A stretch of 8,742 bases of DNA from Candidatus Dadabacteria bacterium (GTDB lineage: Bacteria > Desulfobacterota_D > UBA1144 > Nemesobacterales > UBA2774): contig QIHJ01000162.1 in NCBI GenBank assembly GCA_003229065.1, positions 1-8,742 on the forward strand, read 5' to 3'. Positions 1-5,955 of this stretch are shown here, piece by piece. Numbering within the stretch: position 1 is the first letter of the stretch; the number at the start of each line of letters is the position of its first letter. A program made the position numbers and the translations under genes. The notes below the pieces were generated by a model that was not told the DNA's origin, did no database searches, and saw only the letters and a program-made list of their open reading frames with translations.

Positions 1-117
1 GTATCGTTCCTGAAAGTAAACGACCATACCCAACCGTCGGTCGGACGGCTTAATCTGATTACGAGCACCTGTTTGAGGTTTATCCAGGAGATCTCCCCCG
101 ATTTGGATTTTATCTGA
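1..117 (+). CDS. Possible C-terminal tail of a rightward gene cut by the window edge
   Basis: Frame 1 is open from the first base to a TGA at 115-117 (38 codons). The codons look like those of the other genes here (GAC, AAC, CTG, ATC, GAG), and the peptide ends in SPDLDFI. I recognise no family. An open stretch of this length is expected by chance in roughly one of six frames, and a second plus frame is open for 16 codons, so this is weak. If real, the gene converges on the minus-strand ABC operon that ends at 219. Confidence 0.28.
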   Translation, partial: VSFLKVNDHTQPSVGRLNLITSTCLRFIQEISPDLDFI

Positions 118-218
118 ATAAACATTACACCCTCCTATATTGTCTAGCTGTAAAGCTAAGGGATTAGAACCATCACTACTACTATTCTTTACTGACCAGC
201 TTAATTAATCAAGTTGGC
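118..218. other. Short intergenic stretch, no gene seen
   Basis: These 101 bases are AT-rich and have stops in every useful frame. They contain a small hairpin (TAGCT 145-149 with AGCTA 154-158, four-base loop) and the larger imperfect inverted repeat listed separately at 196-217. Neither is followed by a clear T-run. The stretch lies between the stop of the possible rightward tail and the stop of the leftward DUF4340 gene, so it is where convergent terminators would be expected. Confidence 0.4.
196..217. terminator. Weak candidate terminator hairpin past the DUF4340 stop
   Basis: CCAGCTT (196-202) can pair with AAGTTGG (211-217) around an eight-base AT-rich loop, with six Watson-Crick pairs and one G-U wobble when read as plus-strand RNA. 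On the minus strand the wobble becomes an A-C mismatch. The repeat sits directly beyond the stop codon of the leftward gene at 219. There is no strong T-tract on either side (CTTATTT follows on the plus strand), so the terminator role is only suggested by position. Confidence 0.22.
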
Positions 219-1178
219 TTATTTAAGAGTAAGATCGTCTACATTTTTAGGCAGCTTTTTAAAATTCTCTTTTGATGTCGAATAAATCGTATCCTGAGAG
301 TCAAACTTGATATAAGATTCATCTTCGTCTTTGCGTTTTCCAAAGAGCATATTAAATGAGGCGCCGTTTTGAAATATCTCAATCTCAGCTGTAGGCACAT
401 CCAGTCCGTAAGTCTTTAAATTTTCGGGCTCACGGCTCACTATATCGTTAATTTCCAATTCGGATAGTACGGTTAAGAGCTGATCTACACTTGCTTGATC
501 GAGACTTTCATTATCTGAAAGCGGCTCAGCTATCCAGAGACCGTCCTTCCTATCTAACCTTATGTAAAAGTTTCCTACTCTGAGTACAATCCGGCTTACC
601 AAATCGGGACTTATGGCAATTACCTTTTTATCCCTGAAATCCTTCTTGCCGTGCTCTATTAATCTCGACGCCAAAGTGTTATCTGTAATGAGCACTCTGT
701 CTTTATCAACGTCATATACATATGTCCCGGTCTCACTGGGGTTCTGATTGCCGATAAGCAAGTAGTATTCAGCTTTGTCCGATATGACCATAAATTCTGA
801 ATGGGGCTCGCGCAAGCCGAATTCACCGAGCTCAAGACCCTTTGAGGAAACCGTCTCTATCAGCTCCATTGCCCTTATATCGTTAATCAACCCTTGAACA
901 TTTACGCCGTCGGCCTTGGATTTACGCCCGGATTCTGACAAATACCATTCACCGTCTTCTTTCTCAAGATTTATTTCAGAGCCCTGATCTATTTCAGAAT
1001 ATTGGAATTTCAGCATAATGGAGAGAATTTCTTCATTCCGGAGCGAAGGGAAGACCCTTTTTTTGTATTCGGTCTTATCGTCCCCGCTAAAGAGAAATAT
1101 ACCACCCAGCAGTATGAGGAAGATCACTACCGCCGCCAGGGTGCCTGAAAATTTTTTCAGATAAGGGCTTGTTCCCAT
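219..1178 (-). CDS. DUF4340-type accessory protein of a Gld-like ABC transporter
   Basis: This 319-residue protein is probably periplasmic and held in the inner membrane by one N-terminal helix (about residues 12-30, rich in Ile, Leu and Val), after a short basic stretch with KK at 8-9. The rest is soluble beta-rich sequence of the DUF4340 kind. It has two similar halves. Each has a W-containing strand (GEWYL at 76-80, GLWIAEPL at 213-220), then a helix (VNVQGLINDIRAMELIE; VDQLLTVLSELEI), then a segment ending E(F/Y)GL (119-122 and about 257-260), then a LxG strand (LLIG 140-143, MLFG 277-280). Families of this type usually follow gldG in ABC operons; the molecular role is not known. It is the last gene of the operon, 69 bases after the gldG-like stop. 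Its Shine-Dalgarno is weak: the best match upstream is GGAA, about 13 bases from the ATG. No cysteine-based lipobox is seen. Confidence 0.8.
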   Translation of the reverse strand: MGTSPYLKKFSGTLAAVVIFLILLGGIFLFSGDDKTEYKKRVFPSLRNEEILSIMLKFQYSEIDQGSEINLEKEDGEWYLSESGRKSKADGVNVQGLINDIRAMELIETVSSKGLELGEFGLREPHSEFMVISDKAEYYLLIGNQNPSETGTYVYDVDKDRVLITDNTLASRLIEHGKKDFRDKKVIAISPDLVSRIVLRVGNFYIRLDRKDGLWIAEPLSDNESLDQASVDQLLTVLSELEINDIVSREPENLKTYGLDVPTAEIEIFQNGASFNMLFGKRKDEDESYIKFDSQDTIYSTSKENFKKLPKNVDDLTLK

Positions 1179-1247
1179 CTGTAAGAGTATTCCGTTCAGA
1201 GTTTCAAAATTACAATTTTATATGCGTCGACACTATCTCTTGGAATA

Positions 1248-2609
1248 TTACATCTTCCTTCTTTTCCACCATATTGCAACCCCGGAGAACAGAACCACAG
1301 CCGGTATCAAGATGACGGTAAAGAAAAAGATAATGTTCGTCTGTTTATTTGTTATTGTGAGCTTGCCCTGCTCGGCGCTCTTGGGTCTGATGGAGATAAG
1401 GTTCTCATCCCCTGAAACCCAGTTTACGGTATTCAAGAAAAGATCCCGGTTTCCTGAGAAATCAAAGAAAATATTTGAGACGAAGTCCACGCTGCCGAAT
1501 ACCGCTATTCTGCCCCTGACGCCGTTCTCGGACACCACGAGCACACCTAAGGGGCCCGCTCTGTCGGTCTCTTCCTGCTGAGCCACGCCCTGATCGAAGT
1601 TCTCAAAATCGGTTTCAGACCAGCTGTACTGACCCGTGTGGGCTAAGACGACTGCCGCCGTACCGCCTGTGTCCAGAGCATCTATACTCCTTGAATAAGG
1701 GAATATTGTCGCGTAGCGAAAATCATCCGTGATTTCGTGCGGGGCGTACTCGCCTACTATGGGAGCTATATCGCCCCCGCCTTCAAGCTTTGAGCTCGGG
1801 TCCACTATGATATCGTCTGAGAGCCCGATGCCGTAAGACTTGAGCACGGATGCAATCTCCCCTCCCGAGCGGGGCTCGATCATAAATACCGCCTTCCCCC
1901 CACTATCCAGATATTCCTTCAGATCCGTAATCTCTTTTAGCGTGAAAGCCTGTTTAGGCGCTGCCAGTACTATTACGGAGTTTTCCCCGGGGAGCGCTTC
2001 CCCTTTTGGTAAAAGTATTTCTCTTACGTTATAACCTTCGTCAATGAGCGCGTTCTTGAGCACGCCCAGCCCCTCGGGCTCGACATCGTCCCCAATATCC
2101 CTTTCGCCGTGGCCCGTAAGGAAATAAACCGTTTTATTTATGTCTCTCATTAATTTTAATATTGCGTTTGTGATCTCCTCCTCTGAGCTGTTCAAAATAC
2201 CGCCTGATATGGGGTCCCCCAGTCTGAGCTTTATCGTTTCGTCCCCGTACACGACTACAACAGATCCGTACTCTATTATTTCGTATTTTTTGGCAATGCC
2301 CGGTTCTTTGTCGGGGTTTATAACATTAACCTTTAAATTATCGGAGCGTCTGGAATAGTCCTTTATCAAGTCCTGAAACTCGCTCCTGTCAGTGCCGGTG
2401 TCTTTGAAAAAAGCAATAATTTCTATGGGACTGTCGAGCTCGTTTAACACCTCCGCCGTATTCTGAGAGACCGTAAAGAGCTTTGTATCGGTGAGATCGA
2501 ACCTGAGATCGCTCCTTGAAGCCATGTAGTTCAGAATAATCAGTATTCCGAGTGTGCTGATAACTGATATGAGCGCATTTGTCCCGTAAATGAGCCTCCT
2601 GTTTCTCAT
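1248..2609 (-). CDS. GldG-like ABC transporter auxiliary protein
   Basis: A 453-residue protein in the GldG / ABC_transp_aux family, expected to work with the permease and ATPase encoded just upstream. Residue numbers are from the chosen start. One helix lies near the N-terminus (about 10-28) and one at the C-terminus (about 427-448, followed by KRRKM), so most of the chain should face the periplasm. Family features include the LRFDLTDTKLFTVS segment after the first helix (35-48), EEEITNAILKLMR (143-155), VYFLTGHGERDI (161-172), GSVDFVSN (372-379) and the late NRDLFLNTVNWVSG block (387-400). A GTG at 2615 would add two residues. I prefer ATG at 2609 because GAGAGG lies five bases before it and because it makes an ATGA overlap with the stop of the permease gene, as elsewhere in this window. 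The name GldG reflects family likeness only; gliding motility is not implied. Confidence 0.87.
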   Translation of the reverse strand: MRNRRLIYGTNALISVISTLGILIILNYMASRSDLRFDLTDTKLFTVSQNTAEVLNELDSPIEIIAFFKDTGTDRSEFQDLIKDYSRRSDNLKVNVINPDKEPGIAKKYEIIEYGSVVVVYGDETIKLRLGDPISGGILNSSEEEITNAILKLMRDINKTVYFLTGHGERDIGDDVEPEGLGVLKNALIDEGYNVREILLPKGEALPGENSVIVLAAPKQAFTLKEITDLKEYLDSGGKAVFMIEPRSGGEIASVLKSYGIGLSDDIIVDPSSKLEGGGDIAPIVGEYAPHEITDDFRYATIFPYSRSIDALDTGGTAAVVLAHTGQYSWSETDFENFDQGVAQQEETDRAGPLGVLVVSENGVRGRIAVFGSVDFVSNIFFDFSGNRDLFLNTVNWVSGDENLISIRPKSAEQGKLTITNKQTNIIFFFTVILIPAVVLFSGVAIWWKRRKM

Positions 2610-3358
2610 CTCCACCTCTCGGATTCAAGCGCGGTGTGAGCGAGAAAGAGCCCGAGGTATATGAGAGTTCCGTAGTATACGAGATCTTTCAGTGCAATGA
2701 TGCCTTTACCAAAGGGCTCGAAATGATTAATAATGGAGATATACCCGAGGATACTGCCATCGACCGGGGACATAGCTCCCACGAGCCAAAGTACGATCAG
2801 AACTCCCAGCGTGATCACAGCGGAAACAAGCTGGTTTTCAGTAAGTGCGGAGGCAAATATTCCGATTGCGAGAAAAGAAGCTCCCAGCAAAAAGAGCCCG
2901 ACGTAGCCTGATGTCACGGCGCCGATATCGGGGTTGCCGTGGACCATGAGGACGAACATATTGACTGAGGAAAGAAGGAGCATAATAACGAGTAGTATCA
3001 ATGCAGCCAGGTATTTTCCGAGTATGATGCTTTTAAGCTCAATGGGGGAAGTAAAAAGAAGCTCCGCAGTGTAGCTCTTTCTCTCATCGGCTATGAGTCT
3101 CATGGTGATTAGAGGAATTATCAGAAGAAGCACTATGCTGATGGTGCCGAAGTAAGGGGCTATTACAAGGTTATTGAGGTTAAGCTCTCCCCTTTGCAGC
3201 TGAAAGCCGGGGTCGAGCTGAATATGCAGAAACCCCTGGAGATATAGAAAAAAGAATCTTGCCGATATAACCTGAAATACGACAATGATTACGTAAGCGA
3301 GAGGGGAAGCGAAGTAGGATTTAAGCTCTCTATATAGAATAGGATATATCGAATTCAT
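2606..3358 (-). CDS. ABC-2 type permease, GldF-like
   Basis: A 250-residue inner-membrane permease, the normal length for GldF-like ABC-2 permeases. Six hydrophobic helices can be placed at about residues 20-40, 68-88, 112-138, 150-170, 178-196 and 228-246. The cytoplasmic loop after helix 2 carries the family block MRLIADERKSYTAELLFTSP (86-105), typical of the coupling region that meets the ATPase. The first cytoplasmic part holds YRELKSYFASPLAYV (9-23), and the chain ends LESERWR, as many GldF-type proteins do. Its ATG is three bases after the stop of the ATPase gene, with GAAGG about eight bases ahead, and its TGA overlaps the ATG of the gldG-like gene by four bases. It should dimerise or pair with the auxiliary proteins to form the channel part of one exporter. 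The substrate cannot be read from the sequence. Confidence 0.9.
   Translation of the reverse strand: MNSIYPILYRELKSYFASPLAYVIIVVFQVISARFFFLYLQGFLHIQLDPGFQLQRGELNLNNLVIAPYFGTISIVLLLIIPLITMRLIADERKSYTAELLFTSPIELKSIILGKYLAALILLVIMLLLSSVNMFVLMVHGNPDIGAVTSGYVGLFLLGASFLAIGIFASALTENQLVSAVITLGVLIVLWLVGAMSPVDGSILGYISIINHFEPFGKGIIALKDLVYYGTLIYLGLFLAHTALESERWR
2615..2620 (-). promoter_or_regulatory. Ribosome binding site that decides the gldG-like start
   Basis: Read on the minus strand, GAGAGG (2620 to 2615) stands five bases before the ATG at 2609, a good spacing. The competing GTG start at 2615 falls within this motif and has no comparable site before it. This favours the shorter, ATGA-coupled start. 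Confidence 0.6.
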
Positions 3359-3361
3359 TAT

Positions 3362-4285
3362 TCAGCCTTCAGATGAAATTACCTTTAGAAATACCTCTTC
3401 AAGCGTATGAGTAAGGGGTCTTAACTCCAAAAGCCCCCAATTATTGGCTACAGCCATCATTGCGAGCTCATCTCTGACATCCACACCGTTTGAAGGGACT
3501 ATTACATACTCGCCGGGAGCGCTCGTATTTACCTTCGATATATTTTCTATGGACTCGATTTTATCTATTACGCTCTCTCCGTACTGCCTGAGCTTAAGGT
3601 ACAGGTTCTCTTTGCTCTTTAGGTTCTGAGAGAGCGACTCAAGGGATTCTTCAAGTGCTATCCTGCCCTTGTTGATTATTATCACACGGCTGCAGATCAT
3701 AGTGACCTCGGGCAGAATATGGGTACTAAGTATTATAGTACGTTCTCCAGCCAGGCTTTTTATGAGCTCCCTTATCTCGATTATCTGCACGGGGTCTAGC
3801 CCGTTGGTGGGCTCGTCGAGCACGAGCACCGAAGGGTTATTAATGAGCGCCTGAGCTATACCCACACGCTGCTTGTAGCCCTTTGAGAGATGGGCGATTA
3901 TTCGCTTGCTTACCCCTATGATGCCGCAGTGGTCCATTACATACAAGAGCCTGCTCCTTTTTTCCTTTGACGGTACTTTTTTGATGTCGGCTACAAAATC
4001 AAGATAGTCCGCTACGCTCATATCGTTATAAAGAGGGGGATTTTCGGGCAGATACCCAATCTGTTTTTTCGCTTCGAGCGGGTGGTCGAATATATCGATA
4101 TTCTCAATGCGGACGGATCCCTTTGTAGGGGGCATATACCCCGTAATTATCCTCATAGTTGTAGTTTTCCCGGCTCCGTTCGGACCGAGAAACCCGAGCA
4201 CATCACCCTTCTCGAGCTCAAAAGAAATGTTCTCAACGGCACGCAGGCTGCCGTAGTTTTTAGTGAGATTATGAACGTGTATCAA
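3362..4285 (-). CDS. ABC transporter ATP-binding protein, GldA-like
   Basis: A 307-residue cytoplasmic ATPase that should power the permease next to it. The nucleotide-binding domain is complete: Walker A GPNGAGKTT (34-42), Q-loop region YLPENPPLY (78-86, with Glu in place of Gln, which is common in this ABC-2 subgroup), signature LSKGYKQR (133-140, a GldA-type variant of LSGGQ), Walker B VLVLDEPT (153-160), D-loop GLDP (162-165) and switch His189 in STHIL. The C-terminal 90 residues form the extra domain usual in this subfamily, ending LTHTLEEVFLKV. The start is TTG at 4285: the next residues IHVHNLTKNYG match the usual N-terminus of the family, and GGGAG lies 11 bases upstream. It is the first gene of the leftward operon, with a predicted leader of about 100 bases. 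Confidence 0.93.
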   Translation of the reverse strand: MIHVHNLTKNYGSLRAVENISFELEKGDVLGFLGPNGAGKTTTMRIITGYMPPTKGSVRIENIDIFDHPLEAKKQIGYLPENPPLYNDMSVADYLDFVADIKKVPSKEKRSRLLYVMDHCGIIGVSKRIIAHLSKGYKQRVGIAQALINNPSVLVLDEPTNGLDPVQIIEIRELIKSLAGERTIILSTHILPEVTMICSRVIIINKGRIALEESLESLSQNLKSKENLYLKLRQYGESVIDKIESIENISKVNTSAPGEYVIVPSNGVDVRDELAMMAVANNWGLLELRPLTHTLEEVFLKVISSEG

Positions 4286-4330
4286 ATAAGTTTATTCTCC
4301 CGATGCCTATAACCCAATACCCTTAACCCA

Positions 4331-4352
4331 CTGTGCGTATAATACGGCACAG
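4331..4352. promoter_or_regulatory. 22-base near-perfect inverted repeat (operator or leader hairpin)
   Basis: CTGTGC (4331-4336) is mirrored by GCACAG (4347-4352). Inside these, GTAT (4337-4340) is mirrored by ATAC (4342-4345), with one unpaired G at 4346. In minus-strand RNA it can fold as a nine-pair hairpin with a single bulge and a UUA triloop. It lies 46-67 bases upstream of the TTG of the ABC ATPase gene, inside its predicted leader. A third copy of the box, CACAG at 4371-4375, sits 23 bases from CACAG at 4348-4352. No T-run follows on either strand, so it does not look like a terminator. Confidence 0.5.
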
Positions 4353-4384
4353 GAAATAGAATAACCGTACCACAGTTCTATTCC
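4352..4384 (-). promoter_or_regulatory. Hairpin at the predicted 5' end of the ABC operon transcript
   Basis: On the minus strand GGAATAGAA (4384 to 4376) pairs with TTCTATTTCC (4361 to 4352): nine pairs with one bulged T and a 14-base loop. The upstream arm begins about seven bases past the predicted -10 box, so the hairpin would start at or very near the first transcribed base. Hairpins of that placement are known to protect bacterial mRNAs from 5'-end decay. Its loop contains CTGTG, which could also pair with the CACAG of the neighbouring inverted repeat, so two alternative folds are possible. Confidence 0.4.
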
Positions 4385-4390
4385 AAACCG

Positions 4391-4419
4391 ATTATGGATG
4401 AGTGTTTTAATTCTCTCAA
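4391..4419 (-). promoter_or_regulatory. Sigma-70-like promoter for the ABC operon
   Basis: Read on the minus strand, TTGAGA (4419 to 4414, five of six matches to the -35 consensus) is followed after exactly 17 bases by CATAAT (4396 to 4391, five of six matches to the -10 consensus). Transcription would begin near 4384, giving a leader of about 99 bases before the TTG start at 4285. It is the best leftward match I found in the gap. Confidence 0.5.
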
Positions 4420-4435
4420 CTTTGGGTAGTATTAT

Positions 4436-4459
4436 TAGTCAGCCAAAGGAGATTGACTA
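4436..4459. promoter_or_regulatory. Inverted repeat between the divergent promoters (candidate operator)
   Basis: TAGTCA (4436-4441) is mirrored exactly by TGACTA (4454-4459), with 12 bases between. The right arm overlaps the -35 box of the rightward promoter (4453-4458), and the whole element lies 17 bases from the -35 box of the leftward promoter. A protein dimer bound here could repress the rightward operon or control both. Six-base arms are short, so chance is not excluded. Confidence 0.35.
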
Positions 4460-4481
4460 GGCGTATTAACTATGATATTAA
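4453..4481 (+). promoter_or_regulatory. Sigma-70-like promoter for the FrhB-KorAB operon
   Basis: TTGACT (4453-4458, five of six) and TATTAA (4476-4481, four of six) are separated by 17 bases, and TG at 4473-4474 gives an extended -10. Transcription would start near 4488, leaving a leader of about 187 bases before the ATG at 4675. The -35 box overlaps an inverted repeat. Confidence 0.42.
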
Positions 4482-4541
4482 ACTGGTGTTATTATTAATA
4501 CGGGCGGCAAATTATAGAAATACCAATATTAGGAAAACACA

Positions 4542-4563
4542 TATTCGATCATAAATACGAATA
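4542..4563 (+). repeat. Small inverted repeat in the rightward leader
   Basis: TATTCG (4542-4547) is mirrored by CGAATA (4558-4563) around a ten-base AT-rich spacer. It would lie in the middle of the predicted 5' leader of the oxidoreductase operon. The arms are short and no function is evident. Confidence 0.25.
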
Positions 4564-4595
4564 CCAAAGCGCCGAAAACACATCATATACAATAT

Positions 4596-4638
4596 GGGAG
4601 CTGAAAGGCCTGATATTAAAAGCCTGAAAGCTGAGCCC
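4596..4638 (+). promoter_or_regulatory. Candidate leader hairpin with a symmetric internal loop
   Basis: AGCT (4599-4602) pairs with AGCT (4629-4632), and AGGC (4606-4609) pairs with GCCT (4622-4625). Between them GAA faces GAA (4603-4605 and 4626-4628), an arrangement that can form sheared G-A pairs. GGG (4596-4598) can add to the base by pairing with CCC (4636-4638) past a three-base bulge. The terminal loop is 12 bases. The structure ends 22 bases before the ribosome binding site of the first gene, a place where it could affect translation. Confidence 0.33.
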
Positions 4639-4660
4639 TGCAGACGATAAGACTACCGTA

Positions 4661-4668
4661 GAGGGGAG
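4661..4668 (+). promoter_or_regulatory. Ribosome binding site of the FrhB-like gene
   Basis: GAGGGGAG (4661-4668) lies six bases before the ATG at 4675. A TTG directly before it (4672) is in frame but would be only three bases from the site, so the ATG is the better start. Confidence 0.65.
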
Positions 4669-4674
4669 TTTTTG

Positions 4675-5955
4675 ATGAGTAAAGAAGAGCTGAGTAACGA
4701 CGATAAATTAGTGCTTGAGGTTAAAAAAAGATACCACGACATGCTCGCTGAGGGTGTAGACCCCTACGAGTGGGCATATGCCTGGCGCTCAGAGATAAAC
4801 CGGGGCGGTTTTAAAGCGGTTGATTTCCTAATGGACGAAATAGTGGACACGGGTAAGTGCGTCGGGTGCGCGGCGTGCGTGACTATTTGCCCGACCGATG
4901 TTTTTGACTACAAGGACGAACACCCTGTGGATACGAGAAAGGACGCATGCGTGTTCTGTGAACTATGTGCAGATGTATGCCCAGTTCTCCGTCCCCTGGA
5001 TAAGGACTTGCAGACCCTTCTTGGATTTAAGCAGCCCATTATTGACGAAGGGTTCGGCCCTTATAATTACGCCGTAATAGCCCGCGCAAAGGAAAAGAGA
5101 TTTTTGGAGGGAGGACAGGACGGTGGAGTAACGAGCGCACTGCTGGTACACTTGTTGGAGAGCGGTTCCATAAAGGGAGCGGTGCTGGGTGACGTGCTTC
5201 CGGAAAACCCGCAGGTAGGGGTCCAGAAACTCGCTACCACTTCAGAGGAAATACTTGAGTGCAGCGGCTCGCGCTATACATATTCTCCCAACACAGTAGC
5301 ACTGACCGAGGCTATGAAACGGGACGTGCACCCTCTTGCTGTAGTGGGTGTTCCCTGTCAGGTGGACGGTGTGCGTCAGCAGCAGTTCAGCAGCATCAGA
5401 CTTGAAGTGGCCAAATGGTATCAGAAGAACGTAAGCCTCGTCATAGGACTATTTTGCTCAGAGAGCTTTACTCACGAGCACATTACATACATAGCTAAGG
5501 AGCTTGACGTAGATCCAAAAGATATAGTGAACGTAAACGTTAAAGGTAAGGTAATAATCGGGCTCCGTGACGGCCGGGAAATAATAATGAAGCTTAAGGA
5601 CTTTCATCCCTTCGCGCGCCCCGCGTGCTTGTATTGTCTTGACTATGCAGCCGAGCATGCAGATATAGGAGTGGGCGGTATAGGGCTTGAGGGATGGACT
5701 TTTGTAGCCGTCCGTACAGAAGCCGGGCACAAGGCGTTTCAGGCGGGCGTGGATGCAGACCTTTTTGAAATCATGGAAGTAGATGAAGTGCCTAAATCAA
5801 AGAGCTTACTTATCAGACTCTCGGAAATGAAGAGGAATAAACCCCTTCCCGCGCTTATGCCCACGCTTCAGGAGAGGATTGAAATAGGCAACATAAGCCC
5901 TAAGACATTTTATAAAGATTACAATCCAAGCGACGGAGGAAATAACGGTAAATGA
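4675..5955 (+). CDS. FrhB-family iron-sulfur flavoprotein with N-terminal ferredoxin domain
   Basis: A 426-residue cytoplasmic redox protein of the coenzyme F420 hydrogenase/dehydrogenase beta-subunit family. After about 60 residues of helical lead sequence comes a 2[4Fe-4S] ferredoxin domain with two full sets, Cys62-65-68-72 and Cys92-95-98-102, the last of each followed by Pro. The FrhB domain follows: GGQDGGVTSALL (about 146-157), GVPCQV (225-230), GLFCSESF (258-265), CLYC (318-321) leading to Asp323, and GGIGLEGWTFVAVRT (334-348). Cys228, 261, 318 and 321 are plausible ligands of a further cluster, and the family binds FAD. Family members move electrons between ferredoxin-type clusters and a flavin, with F420 in some archaea but other partners in enzymes such as chlorophyll-related reductases, so F420 cannot be assumed. 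Its TGA overlaps the korA-like ATG by four bases, so it is probably the electron acceptor or donor of KorAB. That link is inferred from the operon. Confidence 0.88.
   Translation: MSKEELSNDDKLVLEVKKRYHDMLAEGVDPYEWAYAWRSEINRGGFKAVDFLMDEIVDTGKCVGCAACVTICPTDVFDYKDEHPVDTRKDACVFCELCADVCPVLRPLDKDLQTLLGFKQPIIDEGFGPYNYAVIARAKEKRFLEGGQDGGVTSALLVHLLESGSIKGAVLGDVLPENPQVGVQKLATTSEEILECSGSRYTYSPNTVALTEAMKRDVHPLAVVGVPCQVDGVRQQQFSSIRLEVAKWYQKNVSLVIGLFCSESFTHEHITYIAKELDVDPKDIVNVNVKGKVIIGLRDGREIIMKLKDFHPFARPACLYCLDYAAEHADIGVGGIGLEGWTFVAVRTEAGHKAFQAGVDADLFEIMEVDEVPKSKSLLIRLSEMKRNKPLPALMPTLQERIEIGNISPKTFYKDYNPSDGGNNGK

Larger units (their letters stand above)
4286..4674. other. Divergent intergenic control region
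   Basis: This 389-base AT-rich gap separates the two operons, with start codons facing outward. It contains a sigma-70-like promoter for each direction, a spaced inverted repeat between the two -35 boxes, two inverted repeats in the predicted ABC leader, and two in the predicted oxidoreductase leader; these are listed separately. The longest ATG-started reading frames I found are tiny (11 and 8 codons) and have no usable ribosome binding site. I saw no tRNA, and no riboswitch class that I can name. Confidence 0.7.

Noticed and set aside
34..48. CCGTC / GACGG hairpin with five-base loop
   Set aside because: Falls inside the possible coding tail and has no T-run on either strand; a five-pair stem is expected by chance.
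1206..1219. AAAATT / AATTTT inverted repeat between the gldG-like and DUF4340 genes
   Set aside because: Pure AT arms with a two-base spacer cannot form a stable hairpin and are common in AT-rich gaps.
1222..1581. Plus-strand open frame of 119 codons
   Set aside because: It lies opposite the gldG-like gene, whose protein shows clear family motifs along this stretch. The plus-strand peptide shows no recognisable domain and no ribosome binding site.
4338..4343. Perfect TATAAT on the plus strand
   Set aside because: No -35-like hexamer lies 16-18 bases upstream, and the motif is part of the inverted repeat at 4331-4352.
4394..4429. 11-codon ATG frame in the divergent gap
   Set aside because: No ribosome binding site, overlaps the predicted leftward promoter on the other strand, and lies upstream of the rightward start.
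4472..4498. 8-codon ATG frame with aromatic residues, considered as a leader peptide
   Set aside because: The ATG overlaps the predicted -10 region and is upstream of the predicted transcript start; the nearest AAGGAG is about 20 bases away.
4519..4567. Direct repeat AATACCAA (4519-4526 and 4560-4567)
   Set aside because: A single repeated eight-mer in a gap of this size and composition is expected by chance.
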